From: Sphingomonas sp. OV641
GTDB lineage: Bacteria; Pseudomonadota; Alphaproteobacteria; Sphingomonadales; Sphingomonadaceae
DNA length: 64,000 nucleotides
NCBI RefSeq assembly: GCF_900109205.1
Contig: NZ_FNZB01000003.1
Coordinates: 310,001 to 374,000 of the forward strand
Reading direction: 5' to 3'
Part shown: positions 25,039 through 37,177 of the stretch, piece by piece
Position numbering within the stretch: position 1 is the stretch's first letter
How the letters are laid out: each line of letters begins with the position of its first letter
The notes under the pieces: model-generated
What the model was told of the DNA's origin: nothing
Database searches by the model: none
The model's input: only the letters and a program-made list of their open reading frames with translations
Program-made: the position numbers and the translations under genes

Positions 25039-25470
25039 TTAGCCCTCCACAACCTGGAGGCCCATCGCGCGAGCGGAGCCTTCGATGATCTTCGTTGCTG
25101 CGTCGATGTCGTTCGCGTTCAGGTCCTTCATCTTGGCCTGAGCGATTTCCGCGAGCTGCGAGCGCTTGATGGTTCCCGCGCTGGTCTTGCCCGGCTCCTT
25201 CGAGCCCGACTTCAGGTTCAGCGCCTTCTTGATGAGGAAGGTCGCCGGCGGCGTCTTCGTCTCGAAGCTGAACGAGCGGTCGGCGTAAACGGTGATGACG
25301 GTGGGGAGGGGCGAGCCCTTTTCCATGTCAGCCGTCTGCGCGTTGAACGCCTTGCAGAATTCCATGATGTTCACGCCGCGTTGACCCAGCGCCGGGCCGA
25401 TCGGCGGCGACGGGTTTGCAGCGCCGGCAGGCACCTGCAGCTTGATATAGCCTGTGATTTTCTTCGCCAT
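25039..25470 (-). CDS. rplK: Ribosomal protein L11
   Basis: 143 residues: [40 protein letters not shown], and the C-terminal rRNA-binding domain [19 protein letters not shown]11 is part of the GTPase-associated centre and is needed for RelA activation. The upstream partners usually found next to it, secE-nusG, are absent here; putA lies upstream instead, on the same strand after a 284-bp gap. No promoter could be assigned with confidence in that gap. Confidence 0.98.
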   Translation of the reverse strand: MAKKITGYIKLQVPAGAANPSPPIGPALGQRGVNIMEFCKAFNAQTADMEKGSPLPTVITVYADRSFSFETKTPPATFLIKKALNLKSGSKEPGKTSAGTIKRSQLAEIAQAKMKDLNANDIDAATKIIEGSARAMGLQVVEG

Positions 25471-25642
25471 GTCACTCTCTTTAAGTTTAGCGGTCGTCGC
25501 GGGCGCGTTGCCGCACCCTCCCGCAAGCGTTCCAGTGATACCGGAAGCGGGCGCGCATAGCGGATGCGGGGCAGGAAAGCTAGGGGGTTGTTGGGTTCAC
25601 GCGAAGACGCGGCGGCGGCAAGGGCTTTTGGCGCGCCATTCT

Positions 25643-25729
25643 CCCGTTCGCGCGGAGCTTGTCGAAGTGCGTGTCGCAGGCGCTGGGGCTGCCTGGCACG
25701 TCCTTCGACAGGCTCAGGACGAACGGGGG
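25643..25729. repeat. Inverted CGTTCG..GAGCYTGTCGAAG repeat
   Basis: CCCGTTCGCGCGGAGCTTGTCGAAG and its facing copy CTTCGACAGGCTCAGGACGAACGGG form an 87-bp inverted composite in the putA-rplK gap. The same element lies in frame inside uvrA (34816-34897). Confidence 0.85.
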
Positions 25730-25754
25730 CGAGGGAGGACTCAGCCGATGAGGC

Positions 25755-28700
25755 TTACGTCATCGCCATGAGGCTGGCGTTGCCGCCCGCCGCGGTGGTG
25801 TTGATCGAGGTGGAAACCTCCTCGACCAGCCATTCGAGACGGTAATCGCCGGCCTGGGTGAGGACGATCGGGCCATCCAGTGCGGCGATCCGTTGTTGCA
25901 GGTCGCGGACGCGCGCGGCATCGCCCTCGATCAGGGCGCCGGCATAGGGGCCCTCGCTCGCCCAGTCGGCACTCCAATGGATGCGGGCGGCGACCGGCGC
26001 GGGCAGATCGGTGCGCAACCCGGCGTCCACCACCAGATCGTTGCCCGTCGCGAGGCCGGCGGTGAGCTGCGCCATCAGCCCCTCGCGCGTTTCCGGCAGC
26101 AGCAGGATGCGGCCGCGCGGGTGGAGGGCGTAGAGGTTGCGCTCACCAACCGGGCCGTCGAGTTCGGTTTCGAGACCGAGCGGAGAGGCGGCGGCGATAT
26201 CCCGAACGCGCGCGGCAGTGGCTTCATCCCCGCCGTTCCCGAGCCAGAGCGCAAGATCACGGGCGGCGGCATCGGCAGTGATCGAGGTGCCTGCGGGCGC
26301 CTCGATCGCACCGCGCACCAGACGGCCGAGATAGAGCGGACCGCCCGCCTTTGGTCCGGTGCCCGACAGCCCGCGCCCGCCGAACGGCTGCACGCCGACG
26401 ACCGCGCCGATGATGTTGCGGTTGATGTAAAGATTGCCCGCCTTCACCCGCGCGGTGACATGGGCGATCGTCTCGTCCAGCCGGGTGTGGAGACCGAAGG
26501 TGAGCCCGTAGCCGGTGGCGTTGATCCGGTCGATCAGCGCGTCCAGCCCGCTGCGCTTGTAGCGGATCACGTGAAGGACGGGGCCGAACACCTCTCGCTC
26601 AAGCTCAGCGATGTCGGACAGCTCGATGATGGTCGGCGCGACGAACGTGCCCTGGGCGGTCTCATCGGAGAGCGCGAGCGAGTCCACCTTGTGGCCACGA
26701 TCACGCATCGCGGCGATGTGGCGGGTGATGTTCTCCTGCGCCTCGGCGGTGATGACGGGACCGATGTCGACCGCCAGCCGATCGGTGCGACCGATGCGCA
26801 GCTCCTGCAGCGCACCGCGCAGCATGGTGAGGATGCGGTCGGCGACTTCCTCCTGCAGGCAAAGAACCCGCAAGGCCGAGCAGCGCTGACCGGCGCTGTC
26901 GAACGCGGAGGCGATGACATCCGCCACCACCTGTTCGGCGAGTGCGGAGCTGTCGACGATCATCGCATTCTGGCCGCCGGTTTCCGCGATCAGCGGGATG
27001 GGCGTGCCCTCGGGCGAGAGGCGGGTGGCGAGTTCGCGCTGGATGAGGCGGGCGACCTCCGTTGAGCCGGTGAACATCACCGCCGCCGTCTCGGGCGCGG
27101 CTACCAGCGCCGCGCCGATCGACCCGTCGCCTGGGACGAGTTGAAGCACATCGGAGGGGACACCCGCCTCGTGAAGGATGGCAACGCCCTGCGCGGCGAT
27201 CAGCGGGGTTTCCTCGGCGGGCTTGGCCAGTACGGTATTTCCGGCGACCAGCGCGGCGGCGACCTGGCCGGTGAAGATCGCCAGCGGGAAGTTCCACGGA
27301 CTGATGCACGTCACGGCGCCGAGCGGCCGGTGCGCGGGGCCAAAGCTGCGGCGGGCCTGATCGGCGTAATAGCGCAGAAAGTCGATCGCCTCACGCACTT
27401 CGCCGATGGCGTTGGGGACGGACTTGCCGGCCTCGCGCACGGTGAGGCCGATCAGCTCGGCCATGCGGGCCTGCATCGCGTCCGCCGCCCGGTCGAGCAT
27501 CGCAGCGCGCTCGGCCGCGGGCACGGCGGCCCAGGCGGGAGCGGCGGCGGCAGCCGTGCGTGCGGCGGCGCTGGCCTGCTCGGGCGTTACCTCGACCACC
27601 GTACCGACGATGTCGCGGTGATCGGCAGGGTTCAGCACGGGGCGGGGGGTGCCCTGACCATCGGCGGAGGCGGCGCGCCATTTGTCGTGCGCGCCGGCCT
27701 GCATCGTCTCGGCCAGTCCGGCGAGCGTGCGCTCGTCGGCGAGGTCGATCCCATCGGAATTGCGCCGGCGGGGGTAGAGATCGGCCGGCAAAGCGATGCC
27801 GGCGTGCTTCTGACCCGGCGTATCGGTAGCACGAACAACCGCCACCGGATCGGCGACGAGGTCGGTGATCGAGACCTCGGGATCGGCGATGCGGTTCACG
27901 AACGACGAATTGGCGCCGTTCTCCAGCAGGCGGCGGACGAGATAGGCGAGCAGCGTCTCGTGCGTGCCGACGGGCGCGTAGATGCGGCAGGGGCGGTTCA
28001 GCTTGTCCGGGCCGACCACCTCGTCATACAGCGGCTCGCCCATGCCGTGGAGGCACTGGAACTCATAGTCGCCGATCGTGAATTCGGGGCCAGCCATGGC
28101 GTGAACGGTCGCCAGCGTCTGGGCATTGTGCGTGGCGAACTGCGGAAACACCGCATCGCGGTTCGCCAGCAGGCGGCGGGCGCAGGCGAGGTACGACACG
28201 TCGGTGTGGATCTTGCGGGTGTAGACCGGAAAGTCGGCCTGACCATCGACCTGCGCGCGCTTGATCTCGGCATCCCAATAGGCGCCCTTTACCAGCCGGA
28301 CCATGATGCGGCGGTTCGCGCGACGGGCGAGATCGACGATCCAGTCGATGACGAAGGGGCAGCGCTTGCCATAGGCCTGGATGACGAAGCCGAGGCCGTT
28401 CCAGCCGGCGAGATCGGGATCGAGCGACAGGCTTTCTAGCAGGTCGAGCGAGAGTTCGAGCCGGTCGGCCTCCTCCGCGTCGATGTTGAAGCCGATGTCA
28501 TAGCCTTTGGCGACCAGCGCGAGCGCGCGGACCTTGGGCAGCAGCTCGCCCATGACCCGGTCGGCCTGTGCGCGGGCGTAGCGGGGATGGAGGGCGGAGA
28601 GCTTGATCGAGATGCCGGGACCGGCATAGACGCCGCGGCCCGCAGAGGCCTTGCCGATGGCGTGCACCGCCGTCTCATAGTCGCGGTAATAGCGGTCGGC

Positions 28701-29366
28701 GTCGGCGACGGTGGTCGCGGCCTCGCCCAGCATGTCATAGCTGTAGCCGAAGCCGCGCGCCTCCAGCGGGCGGGCGCGCTTCAGCGCTTCGCCGATCGTC
28801 TCGCCGGTGACGAACTGTTCGCCCATCATGCGCATCGCCATGTCGACGCCGCGGCGGATCACCGGCTCGCCGGCGCGGGCGATGAGGCGGGTAAGCGCGG
28901 CGGCGAGGCCGCGATCGTTGACGCTATTGGTCAGCTTGCCCGTCACCACCAGGCCCCAGGTGGCGGCATTGACGAAGAGCGAGCGGCCGTCGCCGATATG
29001 GCTGCGCCAGTCACCGCCGGCGATCTTGTCACGGATCAGCGCGTCGCGGGTGTCATCGTCGGGGATGCGGAGCAGCGCCTCAGCAAGGCACATCAGCGCC
29101 ACGCCCTCCTGGCTGGAGAGGGCATATTCCTGCACCAGACCCTCGACGCCAGTGCCCTTGTGCTTGGCACGAAGCGCGGTGATCAGCGTGGTGGCGGTGG
29201 CCAGAGCCTGTGCCTTGATCGCGTCCGGCAGCGTGGCTTCATCGAGCAGCGGGGCGAGCGCCTCCGGCTCGGGACGACGGGTGGCGGCGGTGATGGCGGC
29301 GCGCAGCGGAGTAGCGGAGCGGACCGGCGGGGCGAAATCGGCGAACAATGGCGACAGGGTGGGCAT
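25755..29366 (-). CDS. putA: Bifunctional proline dehydrogenase / delta-1-pyrroline-5-carboxylate dehydrogenase
   Basis: 1203 residues. The start at 29366 (MPTLSPLFADFAPP) is preferred over an upstream in-frame start. The proline dehydrogenase (FAD) barrel spans about residues 150-470 (GAYWDAEIKRAQ, YAPVGTHETLLAYLVRR). The aldehyde dehydrogenase part spans about 520-990, with PWNFPLAIFTGQVAAALVAGN, general-base Glu in IAETGGQNAM (near 796) and catalytic Cys in GQRCSALR (near 828). About 200 C-terminal residues form the extra domain of long PutA proteins. There is no N-terminal ribbon-helix-helix, so it is bifunctional, not self-regulating. It converts proline to glutamate. A divergent Lrp-type regulator is adjacent. 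Confidence 0.97.
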   Translation of the reverse strand: MPTLSPLFADFAPPVRSATPLRAAITAATRRPEPEALAPLLDEATLPDAIKAQALATATTLITALRAKHKGTGVEGLVQEYALSSQEGVALMCLAEALLRIPDDDTRDALIRDKIAGGDWRSHIGDGRSLFVNAATWGLVVTGKLTNSVNDRGLAAALTRLIARAGEPVIRRGVDMAMRMMGEQFVTGETIGEALKRARPLEARGFGYSYDMLGEAATTVADADRYYRDYETAVHAIGKASAGRGVYAGPGISIKLSALHPRYARAQADRVMGELLPKVRALALVAKGYDIGFNIDAEEADRLELSLDLLESLSLDPDLAGWNGLGFVIQAYGKRCPFVIDWIVDLARRANRRIMVRLVKGAYWDAEIKRAQVDGQADFPVYTRKIHTDVSYLACARRLLANRDAVFPQFATHNAQTLATVHAMAGPEFTIGDYEFQCLHGMGEPLYDEVVGPDKLNRPCRIYAPVGTHETLLAYLVRRLLENGANSSFVNRIADPEVSITDLVADPVAVVRATDTPGQKHAGIALPADLYPRRRNSDGIDLADERTLAGLAETMQAGAHDKWRAASADGQGTPRPVLNPADHRDIVGTVVEVTPEQASAAARTAAAAAPAWAAVPAAERAAMLDRAADAMQARMAELIGLTVREAGKSVPNAIGEVREAIDFLRYYADQARRSFGPAHRPLGAVTCISPWNFPLAIFTGQVAAALVAGNTVLAKPAEETPLIAAQGVAILHEAGVPSDVLQLVPGDGSIGAALVAAPETAAVMFTGSTEVARLIQRELATRLSPEGTPIPLIAETGGQNAMIVDSSALAEQVVADVIASAFDSAGQRCSALRVLCLQEEVADRILTMLRGALQELRIGRTDRLAVDIGPVITAEAQENITRHIAAMRDRGHKVDSLALSDETAQGTFVAPTIIELSDIAELEREVFGPVLHVIRYKRSGLDALIDRINATGYGLTFGLHTRLDETIAHVTARVKAGNLYINRNIIGAVVGVQPFGGRGLSGTGPKAGGPLYLGRLVRGAIEAPAGTSITADAAARDLALWLGNGGDEATAARVRDIAAASPLGLETELDGPVGERNLYALHPRGRILLLPETREGLMAQLTAGLATGNDLVVDAGLRTDLPAPVAARIHWSADWASEGPYAGALIEGDAARVRDLQQRIAALDGPIVLTQAGDYRLEWLVEEVSTSINTTAAGGNASLMAMT

Positions 29367-29402
29367 CGATGATTCCAGCGGATGACGTGCGCCGGATATA
29401 GT

Positions 29403-29421
29403 GATTGTCGCCAAGGCAATC
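29403..29421. promoter_or_regulatory. Candidate operator between putA and the Lrp-type gene
   Basis: GATTGTCGCC-AA-GGCAATC is an imperfect inverted repeat with a 2-nt bulge in the 117-bp divergent region. Lrp-type regulators commonly bind such sites next to their own gene. Binding here is inferred only. Confidence 0.3.
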
Positions 29422-29483
29422 CGACTTATGATTGCTGTTCCGGCAGACCGTTCGGCTTGTTGATGATCCTGGCGGAAGGCGAA

Positions 29484-29957
29484 ATGGACGTTTCAATTCT
29501 TGGCGGTGACGATATCGACCAGTTCGACCGGCGCATCATCGAGGTGCTGAGGAGCGACGGGCGGATCTCCGTCACCGAACTGGCGCAGCGCGTGGGGCTG
29601 TCCAAGACGCCGTGCCAGACCCGACTGAAGCGGCTGACCGACCGCGGTTTCATCCGCGGGTTCAAGGCCGTAGTGGATCCCGCGCGGCTGGGGCTGGGCC
29701 ATGTCGCCTTCACGGAGGTGAAGCTGTCGGACACCAGGGAGGCGGCACTGGCCGAATTCCGGCGCGGCGTGCTGGCCATCGCGGAAGTGGAGGAATGCCA
29801 CATGATCGCCAGCAGTTTCGATTACCTGCTGAAGATCCGCACCCGCGACATCCGCCACTACCGCGACATCCTGGGCGAGCGGATCTCGACCCTGCCGCAT
29901 GTCGCCAGCACCTCCACCTTTGTGGCGATGGAAGCGATCCGCGAGGGCGGCTTCTAG
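29484..29957 (+). CDS. Lrp/AsnC-family regulator, probable proline-responsive activator of putA
   Basis: 157 residues starting MDVSILGGDDIDQFDRRIIE; the ATG at 29484 has GGAAGG 4 nt upstream (ATG at 29463 is a longer alternative). The N-terminal winged HTH reads RISVTELAQRVGLSKTPCQ. The C-terminal RAM (AsnC ligand) domain includes VEECHMIASSFDYLLKIRT. It is divergent from putA with a short shared region, the standard arrangement of PutR, which activates putA in response to proline. The assignment of proline as effector is from this context. Confidence 0.87.
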   Translation: MDVSILGGDDIDQFDRRIIEVLRSDGRISVTELAQRVGLSKTPCQTRLKRLTDRGFIRGFKAVVDPARLGLGHVAFTEVKLSDTREAALAEFRRGVLAIAEVEECHMIASSFDYLLKIRTRDIRHYRDILGERISTLPHVASTSTFVAMEAIREGGF

Positions 29958-30160
29958 AGCTCGACCGGCTGCCGCTGCGCCGCCGTGGCGGCCTCGCGCT
30001 CGGTGCGCTGGGTGGCGACGCGCTCGGCACGATCGGCCATGGTCTCCCACGCCCGTGCGGCACGCTCACAGCGTTCGCGCACGTTATCGAGCGTCGCGTC
30101 GCGGGCATTGGCAAACTCGCTGGCGGCGCGGGCGCGGTACACGGTTGCATCATCGGCCAT
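29954..30160 (-). CDS. Small hypothetical protein
   Basis: 68 residues (MADDATVYRARAASEFANAR...), predicted to be helical, charged and soluble, rich in Arg, Ala and Glu. The ATG at 30160 has AAGGGAG upstream. No family recognised. Its stop codon overlaps the stop of the convergent Lrp-type gene (shared CTAG). It follows the cold-shock gene on the same strand 69 nt downstream, so they may be co-transcribed. Confidence 0.65.
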   Translation of the reverse strand: MADDATVYRARAASEFANARDATLDNVRERCERAARAWETMADRAERVATQRTEREAATAAQRQPVEL

Positions 30161-30229
30161 GGGGCGGGCTCCCTTTTGCTGTTCAAGGTCGCCGGCCGGC
30201 ACCATCGCCGGCCGGCGGATGCGCGATGC

Positions 30230-30442
30230 TTATTCCGCGGCTTCGAGCGAGACCGCGCTGGTGCGGCCGCGACGATCATTCTCCAGCTCGTAGCTGACGC
30301 GCTGGTTCTGGTTCAGCGTGATGAAGCCGGCGCGCTCCACGGCGGAAATGTGCACAAAGGCGTCCGGGCCGCCATTGTCCGGCGCGATGAAGCCGAAGCC
30401 CTTGTCGGCGTTGAAGAATTTGACGGTGCCGATGTTGGCCAT
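30230..30442 (-). CDS. Cold-shock domain protein (CspA family)
   Basis: 70 residues, a single OB-fold. The RNA-binding motifs are present: KFFNADKGFGFIAP (RNP1) and DAFVHISAVERAG (RNP2). The ATG at 30442 follows AAGGA. Such proteins bind single-stranded RNA/DNA and melt RNA structure. A longer transcript leader is likely, as the upstream 348 bp hold no other ORF on this strand, but no thermosensor fold was identified. Confidence 0.95.
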   Translation of the reverse strand: MANIGTVKFFNADKGFGFIAPDNGGPDAFVHISAVERAGFITLNQNQRVSYELENDRRGRTSAVSLEAAE

Positions 30443-30735
30443 GGGGATATTCCTTCTTGTTTCGGACGGGCGAGCCGACGACCGGAGCGCCCGGTGCCGC
30501 GGCAGCAGGGAAAGAAGGAAGAAGGTGCCGCAAAGCGCCAAAGACCGTCGATTTGCGAACGTAGCGGGCGACATATAGGGGCGCCGGCCCTGAATAGCGA
30601 ATCAGCATCGGTGCGAACAGTTCCGCAGAGAATTGCGCGAGGCGAGCGGCGGCGGGGGCTGGCCTGGGCGCTGCTGAAGCTGGCAGGGTCGGAATGATGA
30701 AATCAACTATCCAAAATGCTTGTCAAAGGAAGTGC

Positions 30736-30764
30736 TTGCAGATTGCGACATCTCTAGACAGAAT
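30736..30764 (+). promoter_or_regulatory. Candidate promoter for the HsdR-N-like gene
   Basis: TTGCAG (30736-30741), 17-bp spacer and CAGAAT (30759-30764), in AT-richer DNA 27 nt before the ATG. Confidence 0.5.
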
Positions 30765-30790
30765 TTGGTTCGTCAACCGGGGGGTGGAAC

Positions 30791-31861
30791 ATGGATCTCG
30801 CAACGCGTCTAGCCGAACTTCAAAAACGAACAATCGAACATCGCGAGGTCCTTCTAACAGAAGAGGCAGCGAAGACGGCGCTGGTAATGCCGTTCTTGCA
30901 GTCTCTTGGATATGACGTTTTCAATCCTAAGGAAGTGGTCCCAGAATTTACGGCTGATGTTGGTATCAAGAAGGGTGAAAAGGTAGACTACGCCATCTGC
31001 GCCGATAGCAAAGTGAACATATTGGTTGAGTGTAAACCATCAACATCAGAGCTTAATGTCAGCCATGCGTCACAGCTTTTCAGGTACTTCTCAACTACAG
31101 AGGCGCGCTTGGCCGTGCTTACAAACGGTGTGAACTACCATTTTTTCTCCGATGTGGAGAAGCCGAATAAGATGGACGAGCGACCATTTTTCACGTTTTG
31201 CATGGATGCAATCAAGCCAAGCGATGTGCGCACGCTAGAGAAGTTTGGTAAAAGCGACTTTGATATTAAAAAGATAATTCAAGAAGCGGGAAATCTGAAG
31301 CTTCAATCATTGCTCAGGAAAGCCATCGAACAAGAATTTTCTGAGCCATCCGACGAGTTCGTAAGACTTTTCGCTGGGCGGGTGATCGAGGGACGTATCA
31401 CACCGGCGGCCAAAGAAAGTATCGCTCGCTTGGTTCCCAGTACCATAGGAGCATTGATACGGGACCGGGTGAACGAGCGGCTTTCATCCGCGCTGAACGC
31501 TACCACTCCTGTGATGGTCGAGCCAGATGAAGGCGAAATCTCTTTACCTGAAGAGGGTATCGTCACGACTCAGGAAGAGCTTGGTGGATTTCATATTGTC
31601 CAAGCGATAGCCTCCCGGTTTGTTGACCCGAAACGCATCGCGATCAGGGATAGCAAGAGTTATTGCGCGATCCTGCTCGACGACAACAACCGCAAGACAA
31701 TCGCAAGAATGTGGTTCAATTCGCCCACCACCCGCTACTTCGGGACGTTCGAAGGCAAAGAGGAAACTCGCCACCTGATGCCGGAGCTTACCGGTATCTA
31801 CCAGCTTATGCCGCAAATCGAAGCGCGCTTACGTGAGTTGGACGAAACCATACCAGCGTAG
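30791..31861 (+). CDS. Orphan type I restriction HsdR-N-like (PD-(D/E)xK) protein
   Basis: 356 residues from an ATG preceded by GGGGTGGA. The N-terminal 150 residues resemble the HsdR N-terminal nuclease domain. Core residues are D66 in KVDYAI and E80-x-K82 in NILVECKPS, preceded by a helix with FLQSLGYDVFNPKEVVPEF. No SF2 helicase motors follow, and no hsdM/hsdS genes are adjacent. The C-terminal part (from about 260) is a separate alpha/beta domain of unknown role (AIRDSKSYCAILLDDNNRKT). The gene is clearly lower in GC than its surroundings, suggesting recent transfer. It may be a solitary defence nuclease, or a non-nucleolytic relative widespread in bacteria. Confidence 0.78.
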   Translation: MDLATRLAELQKRTIEHREVLLTEEAAKTALVMPFLQSLGYDVFNPKEVVPEFTADVGIKKGEKVDYAICADSKVNILVECKPSTSELNVSHASQLFRYFSTTEARLAVLTNGVNYHFFSDVEKPNKMDERPFFTFCMDAIKPSDVRTLEKFGKSDFDIKKIIQEAGNLKLQSLLRKAIEQEFSEPSDEFVRLFAGRVIEGRITPAAKESIARLVPSTIGALIRDRVNERLSSALNATTPVMVEPDEGEISLPEEGIVTTQEELGGFHIVQAIASRFVDPKRIAIRDSKSYCAILLDDNNRKTIARMWFNSPTTRYFGTFEGKEETRHLMPELTGIYQLMPQIEARLRELDETIPA

Positions 31862-31863
31862 GG

Positions 31864-32043
31864 CTACCAGCGGCCACCCGCATCTTCGATCGCCTTCAGC
31901 AGCGCGCGCTTGCTTTCAGTGCGGCGAGTGCCGCTGTTGCGGGACACGGCGTTGATCCCTGTTTCCTCACGTCGGCGCGCGATGTCCGCGGCAAGCTCCG
32001 CAAGAGGGATCGCGCGATCAGTCCCTGAGATCTTCGATGCCAT
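31864..32043 (-). CDS. Small basic protein, partner of the nucleotidyltransferase gene
   Basis: 59 residues (MASKISGTDRAIPLAELAAD...), helical and basic, with a C-terminal RRTESKRALLKAIEDAGGRW. Its start overlaps the end of the nucleotidyltransferase gene by 26 nt, so the two are likely co-translated. No family recognised. It could be a DNA-binding or antitoxin-like partner, by position only. It converges on the HsdR-N-like gene, 2 nt away. Confidence 0.55.
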   Translation of the reverse strand: MASKISGTDRAIPLAELAADIARRREETGINAVSRNSGTRRTESKRALLKAIEDAGGRW

Positions 32044-32503
32044 ATTCGCCTGCGCTTTCGTGCCGCATGCGGGCGTCCATATAGTCCAGGTCCACGTCCG
32101 CATGAAGGCCGAACAGCTTCTTCGCTTGATCCAGCATGGCTGGCGCAGCGCCGGACGCGAATTGGCCCATGCGATCGGCGATCATGTTTTCGATCAAAAT
32201 GATCGCTGCTCGTCCGTCAGCGCCGAGATCGACCAAGACAACGCGGTCGCGATCGGCGGCGCCATCCAGCAACAGCGATGAGACGACTTCAAAACCCAGC
32301 ATCAGTTCGGGATGCAACCAGCCTAAGGGCGTGTGGCCGGGCGCTCCGGGCTTAGTGAACCCCAGGCGCTGTACCTCCTGCTCAAACTCTTCCTGTCGTG
32401 CGGTGACGATGTCGAAGTCGCCGGTGCTGACGGCGCTTAACGTGTATCGTTCGACTGCGCCGCCGCCGACCAGAACCGGGGGAACGAAGCCGCGTGCCCG
32501 CAT
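32018..32503 (-). CDS. Nucleotidyltransferase-fold protein (DUF6036-like), possibly 5'-truncated
   Basis: 161 residues from the first available ATG (MRARGFVPPVLVGGGAVERY). VGGGAVERYT (12-21) followed by GDFDIV (28-33) is the GG...DxD pattern of minimal nucleotidyltransferases of the AbiEii/MNT type. The same frame continues upstream for 17 family-like codons (PEFEAGLRLFARASEA) to a TAA, but contains no ATG, GTG or TTG. Either translation starts at 32503 with a weak ribosome site, or the 5' end has been lost or mutated. Such proteins are often toxin/antitoxin components. A 59-residue gene overlaps its 3' end. Confidence 0.6.
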   Translation of the reverse strand: MRARGFVPPVLVGGGAVERYTLSAVSTGDFDIVTARQEEFEQEVQRLGFTKPGAPGHTPLGWLHPELMLGFEVVSSLLLDGAADRDRVVLVDLGADGRAAIILIENMIADRMGQFASGAAPAMLDQAKKLFGLHADVDLDYMDARMRHESAGEYGIEDLRD

Positions 32504-32581
32504 TGCTTCGCTGGCGCGGGCGAAAAGGCGCAGGCCGGCTTCGAATTCGGGGCGTTAGCTTGGTGCGGCCTTCGTTGCTTT

Positions 32582-32638
32582 CCCCTCCACCACCAGCCTT
32601 TGGCTGGCGGTCCCCTCCCCATCTTTGATGGGGAGGAT
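32582..32638. repeat. Double-hairpin repeat after uvrA
   Basis: CCAGCC-TTT-GGCTGG (32595-32609) and CCTCCCCATC-TTT-GATGGGGAGG (32616-32638) lie just past the uvrA stop. The second resembles the units between rpoB and rpoC. It may also act as a terminator for uvrA, though it lacks a T-run. Confidence 0.75.
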
Positions 32639-32645
32639 TGGTGTG

Positions 32646-35639
<2,994 letters not shown>

Positions 35640-35721
35640 GCTGTAGGTTCTACTTCCGTTCCGGTCGGCAGGATAGACCCGGGATGTAGGAAGCGGGTGC
35701 GGCGGATGCCAGCGGTGGTGA

Positions 35722-36912
35722 TTAGCGCCGGCCCTCCCGGCCCATGGACGGCAGCTTGGCGCGGGTCGCCTTGGCCTCATCATGCTGGCCGAGGCTCTGC
35801 TGAATATTCGCCATCGTATTCAGAGTCCAAAGATGGCCCGGTTCGCGGGCGAGCGCGGCCTTCAGCTTTGCCAGCGCAGCGTCCGCATCTTTCCTCGCCA
35901 GGCTGAGAATGGCTTCTCCGCGAAGCAGCAGCACGCTGGACGGGTTCATGACGCGTACTGCATCAAGGTCGCGCTCCGCCGCAGCAAAGTCACCGCGCTC
36001 CGCGTAAAGGTTGGCGCGCCAAACAAGCATAGACTCGTCCCGAGGCCTGTCGTGCAGAACGCGGGTGATGTCGGCGGTCGCTTCGACCAGTGCGCCGGTC
36101 GCGGCGTAGGCTTGGGCTCGCTGCTCATAGCCCTCCGTGTTGTCGGGGCGAAGCTTCAGCGATTGGCCAAAATCTTCAATGGCGAACTGATATTGCTCGC
36201 CTTCGAGATAAAGCAGACCGCGATTGTAGAGGGCGTAGGAGTCGCTGGGATCGAGTTCCAATGCGCGGTTGTAATCGTCGATCGCGCGATCCGACTGGCC
36301 GAGGCTATGCCGCGCAATCCCGCGGTTGCGCATGAAATCAGCACGGTCTTCGCGTGAGAGACTTTGGTCGACGAGCAGACCGTCACAGGCTGAAAGTTGT
36401 TCCTGAGGCGACAGTTTGTCTTGATAGTTGAAACACCGGTCGCGTTCCTGATCGGCAATCGTAGCAACCCCGCCAAACAGAAAAATGCCGCCCAGAATGA
36501 TGTTCCAGGCTGCCGAGGCCCAGAAGCGGCGGGGATGCGCGGCGCGCTCGTAGGTACGATTGAACCCGCGCACGAGCGGCTCGATCGTGCCGGTCGCCAA
36601 CGCTCTGGCGACGGTGAAAAGCGAGCCACAGCCGAGTGCACCGAGTAGGATCGGCTGGAAGCTAGGCGAGCGGGCGAAGCGTTCCGCGGCCGGGGTGAAG
36701 ATAAAGATCGCGAAACCAGCCAGTGCGACGAGAAGCCCGGAGCAGTAAATGAACTGCCGTTCCGATCGCCACGACAGGTCGAGCGGCGGCGCGGCAACGA
36801 CCCGGCGGCTCGGATCGGCCGCGACATAGCGATAGACGTAGGCGACCGGGGCGTAGGCGGTCGCGACGATGCCGATGAGCAGCCAGACCTGAACGGGAAT
36901 GTCGTCGAACAT
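35722..36912 (-). CDS. Membrane-anchored TPR protein
   Basis: 396 residues. The N-terminal third has four hydrophobic segments ([73 protein letters not shown]). From about residue 190 there are at least five tetratricopeptide repeats ([40 protein letters not shown]). TPRs bind partner proteins, so this may scaffold a complex at the inner membrane. Nothing catalytic is visible. It lies upstream of uvrA on the same strand, separated by 82 bp. Function unknown. Confidence 0.75.
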   Translation of the reverse strand: MFDDIPVQVWLLIGIVATAYAPVAYVYRYVAADPSRRVVAAPPLDLSWRSERQFIYCSGLLVALAGFAIFIFTPAAERFARSPSFQPILLGALGCGSLFTVARALATGTIEPLVRGFNRTYERAAHPRRFWASAAWNIILGGIFLFGGVATIADQERDRCFNYQDKLSPQEQLSACDGLLVDQSLSREDRADFMRNRGIARHSLGQSDRAIDDYNRALELDPSDSYALYNRGLLYLEGEQYQFAIEDFGQSLKLRPDNTEGYEQRAQAYAATGALVEATADITRVLHDRPRDESMLVWRANLYAERGDFAAAERDLDAVRVMNPSSVLLLRGEAILSLARKDADAALAKLKAALAREPGHLWTLNTMANIQQSLGQHDEAKATRAKLPSMGREGRR

Positions 36913-37177
36913 CGGCGCGCAGAGTGGCGGGTCGGGGAAGGAGCCGCAAGCGCGATCGCGGCGGCCCCTTTTGCCCGATCAAATTCTCGCGTTGGCCAGA
37001 GCGAGGCGCATTCTCTTGAGATTGCCGGTCTTCTCCACGGGAACCTTTGGCAGAGCGAATGGCAGCGGCTGCCGCTGGGAAAGTGGAAAATCGTGACGGC
37101 GGCACGAGCTTGCGAAGAGGCGGGATCAGCTTTAGCGCCGATGGCGACGCCGCCTGCTGCGGCAAGGGGGAGGAACG

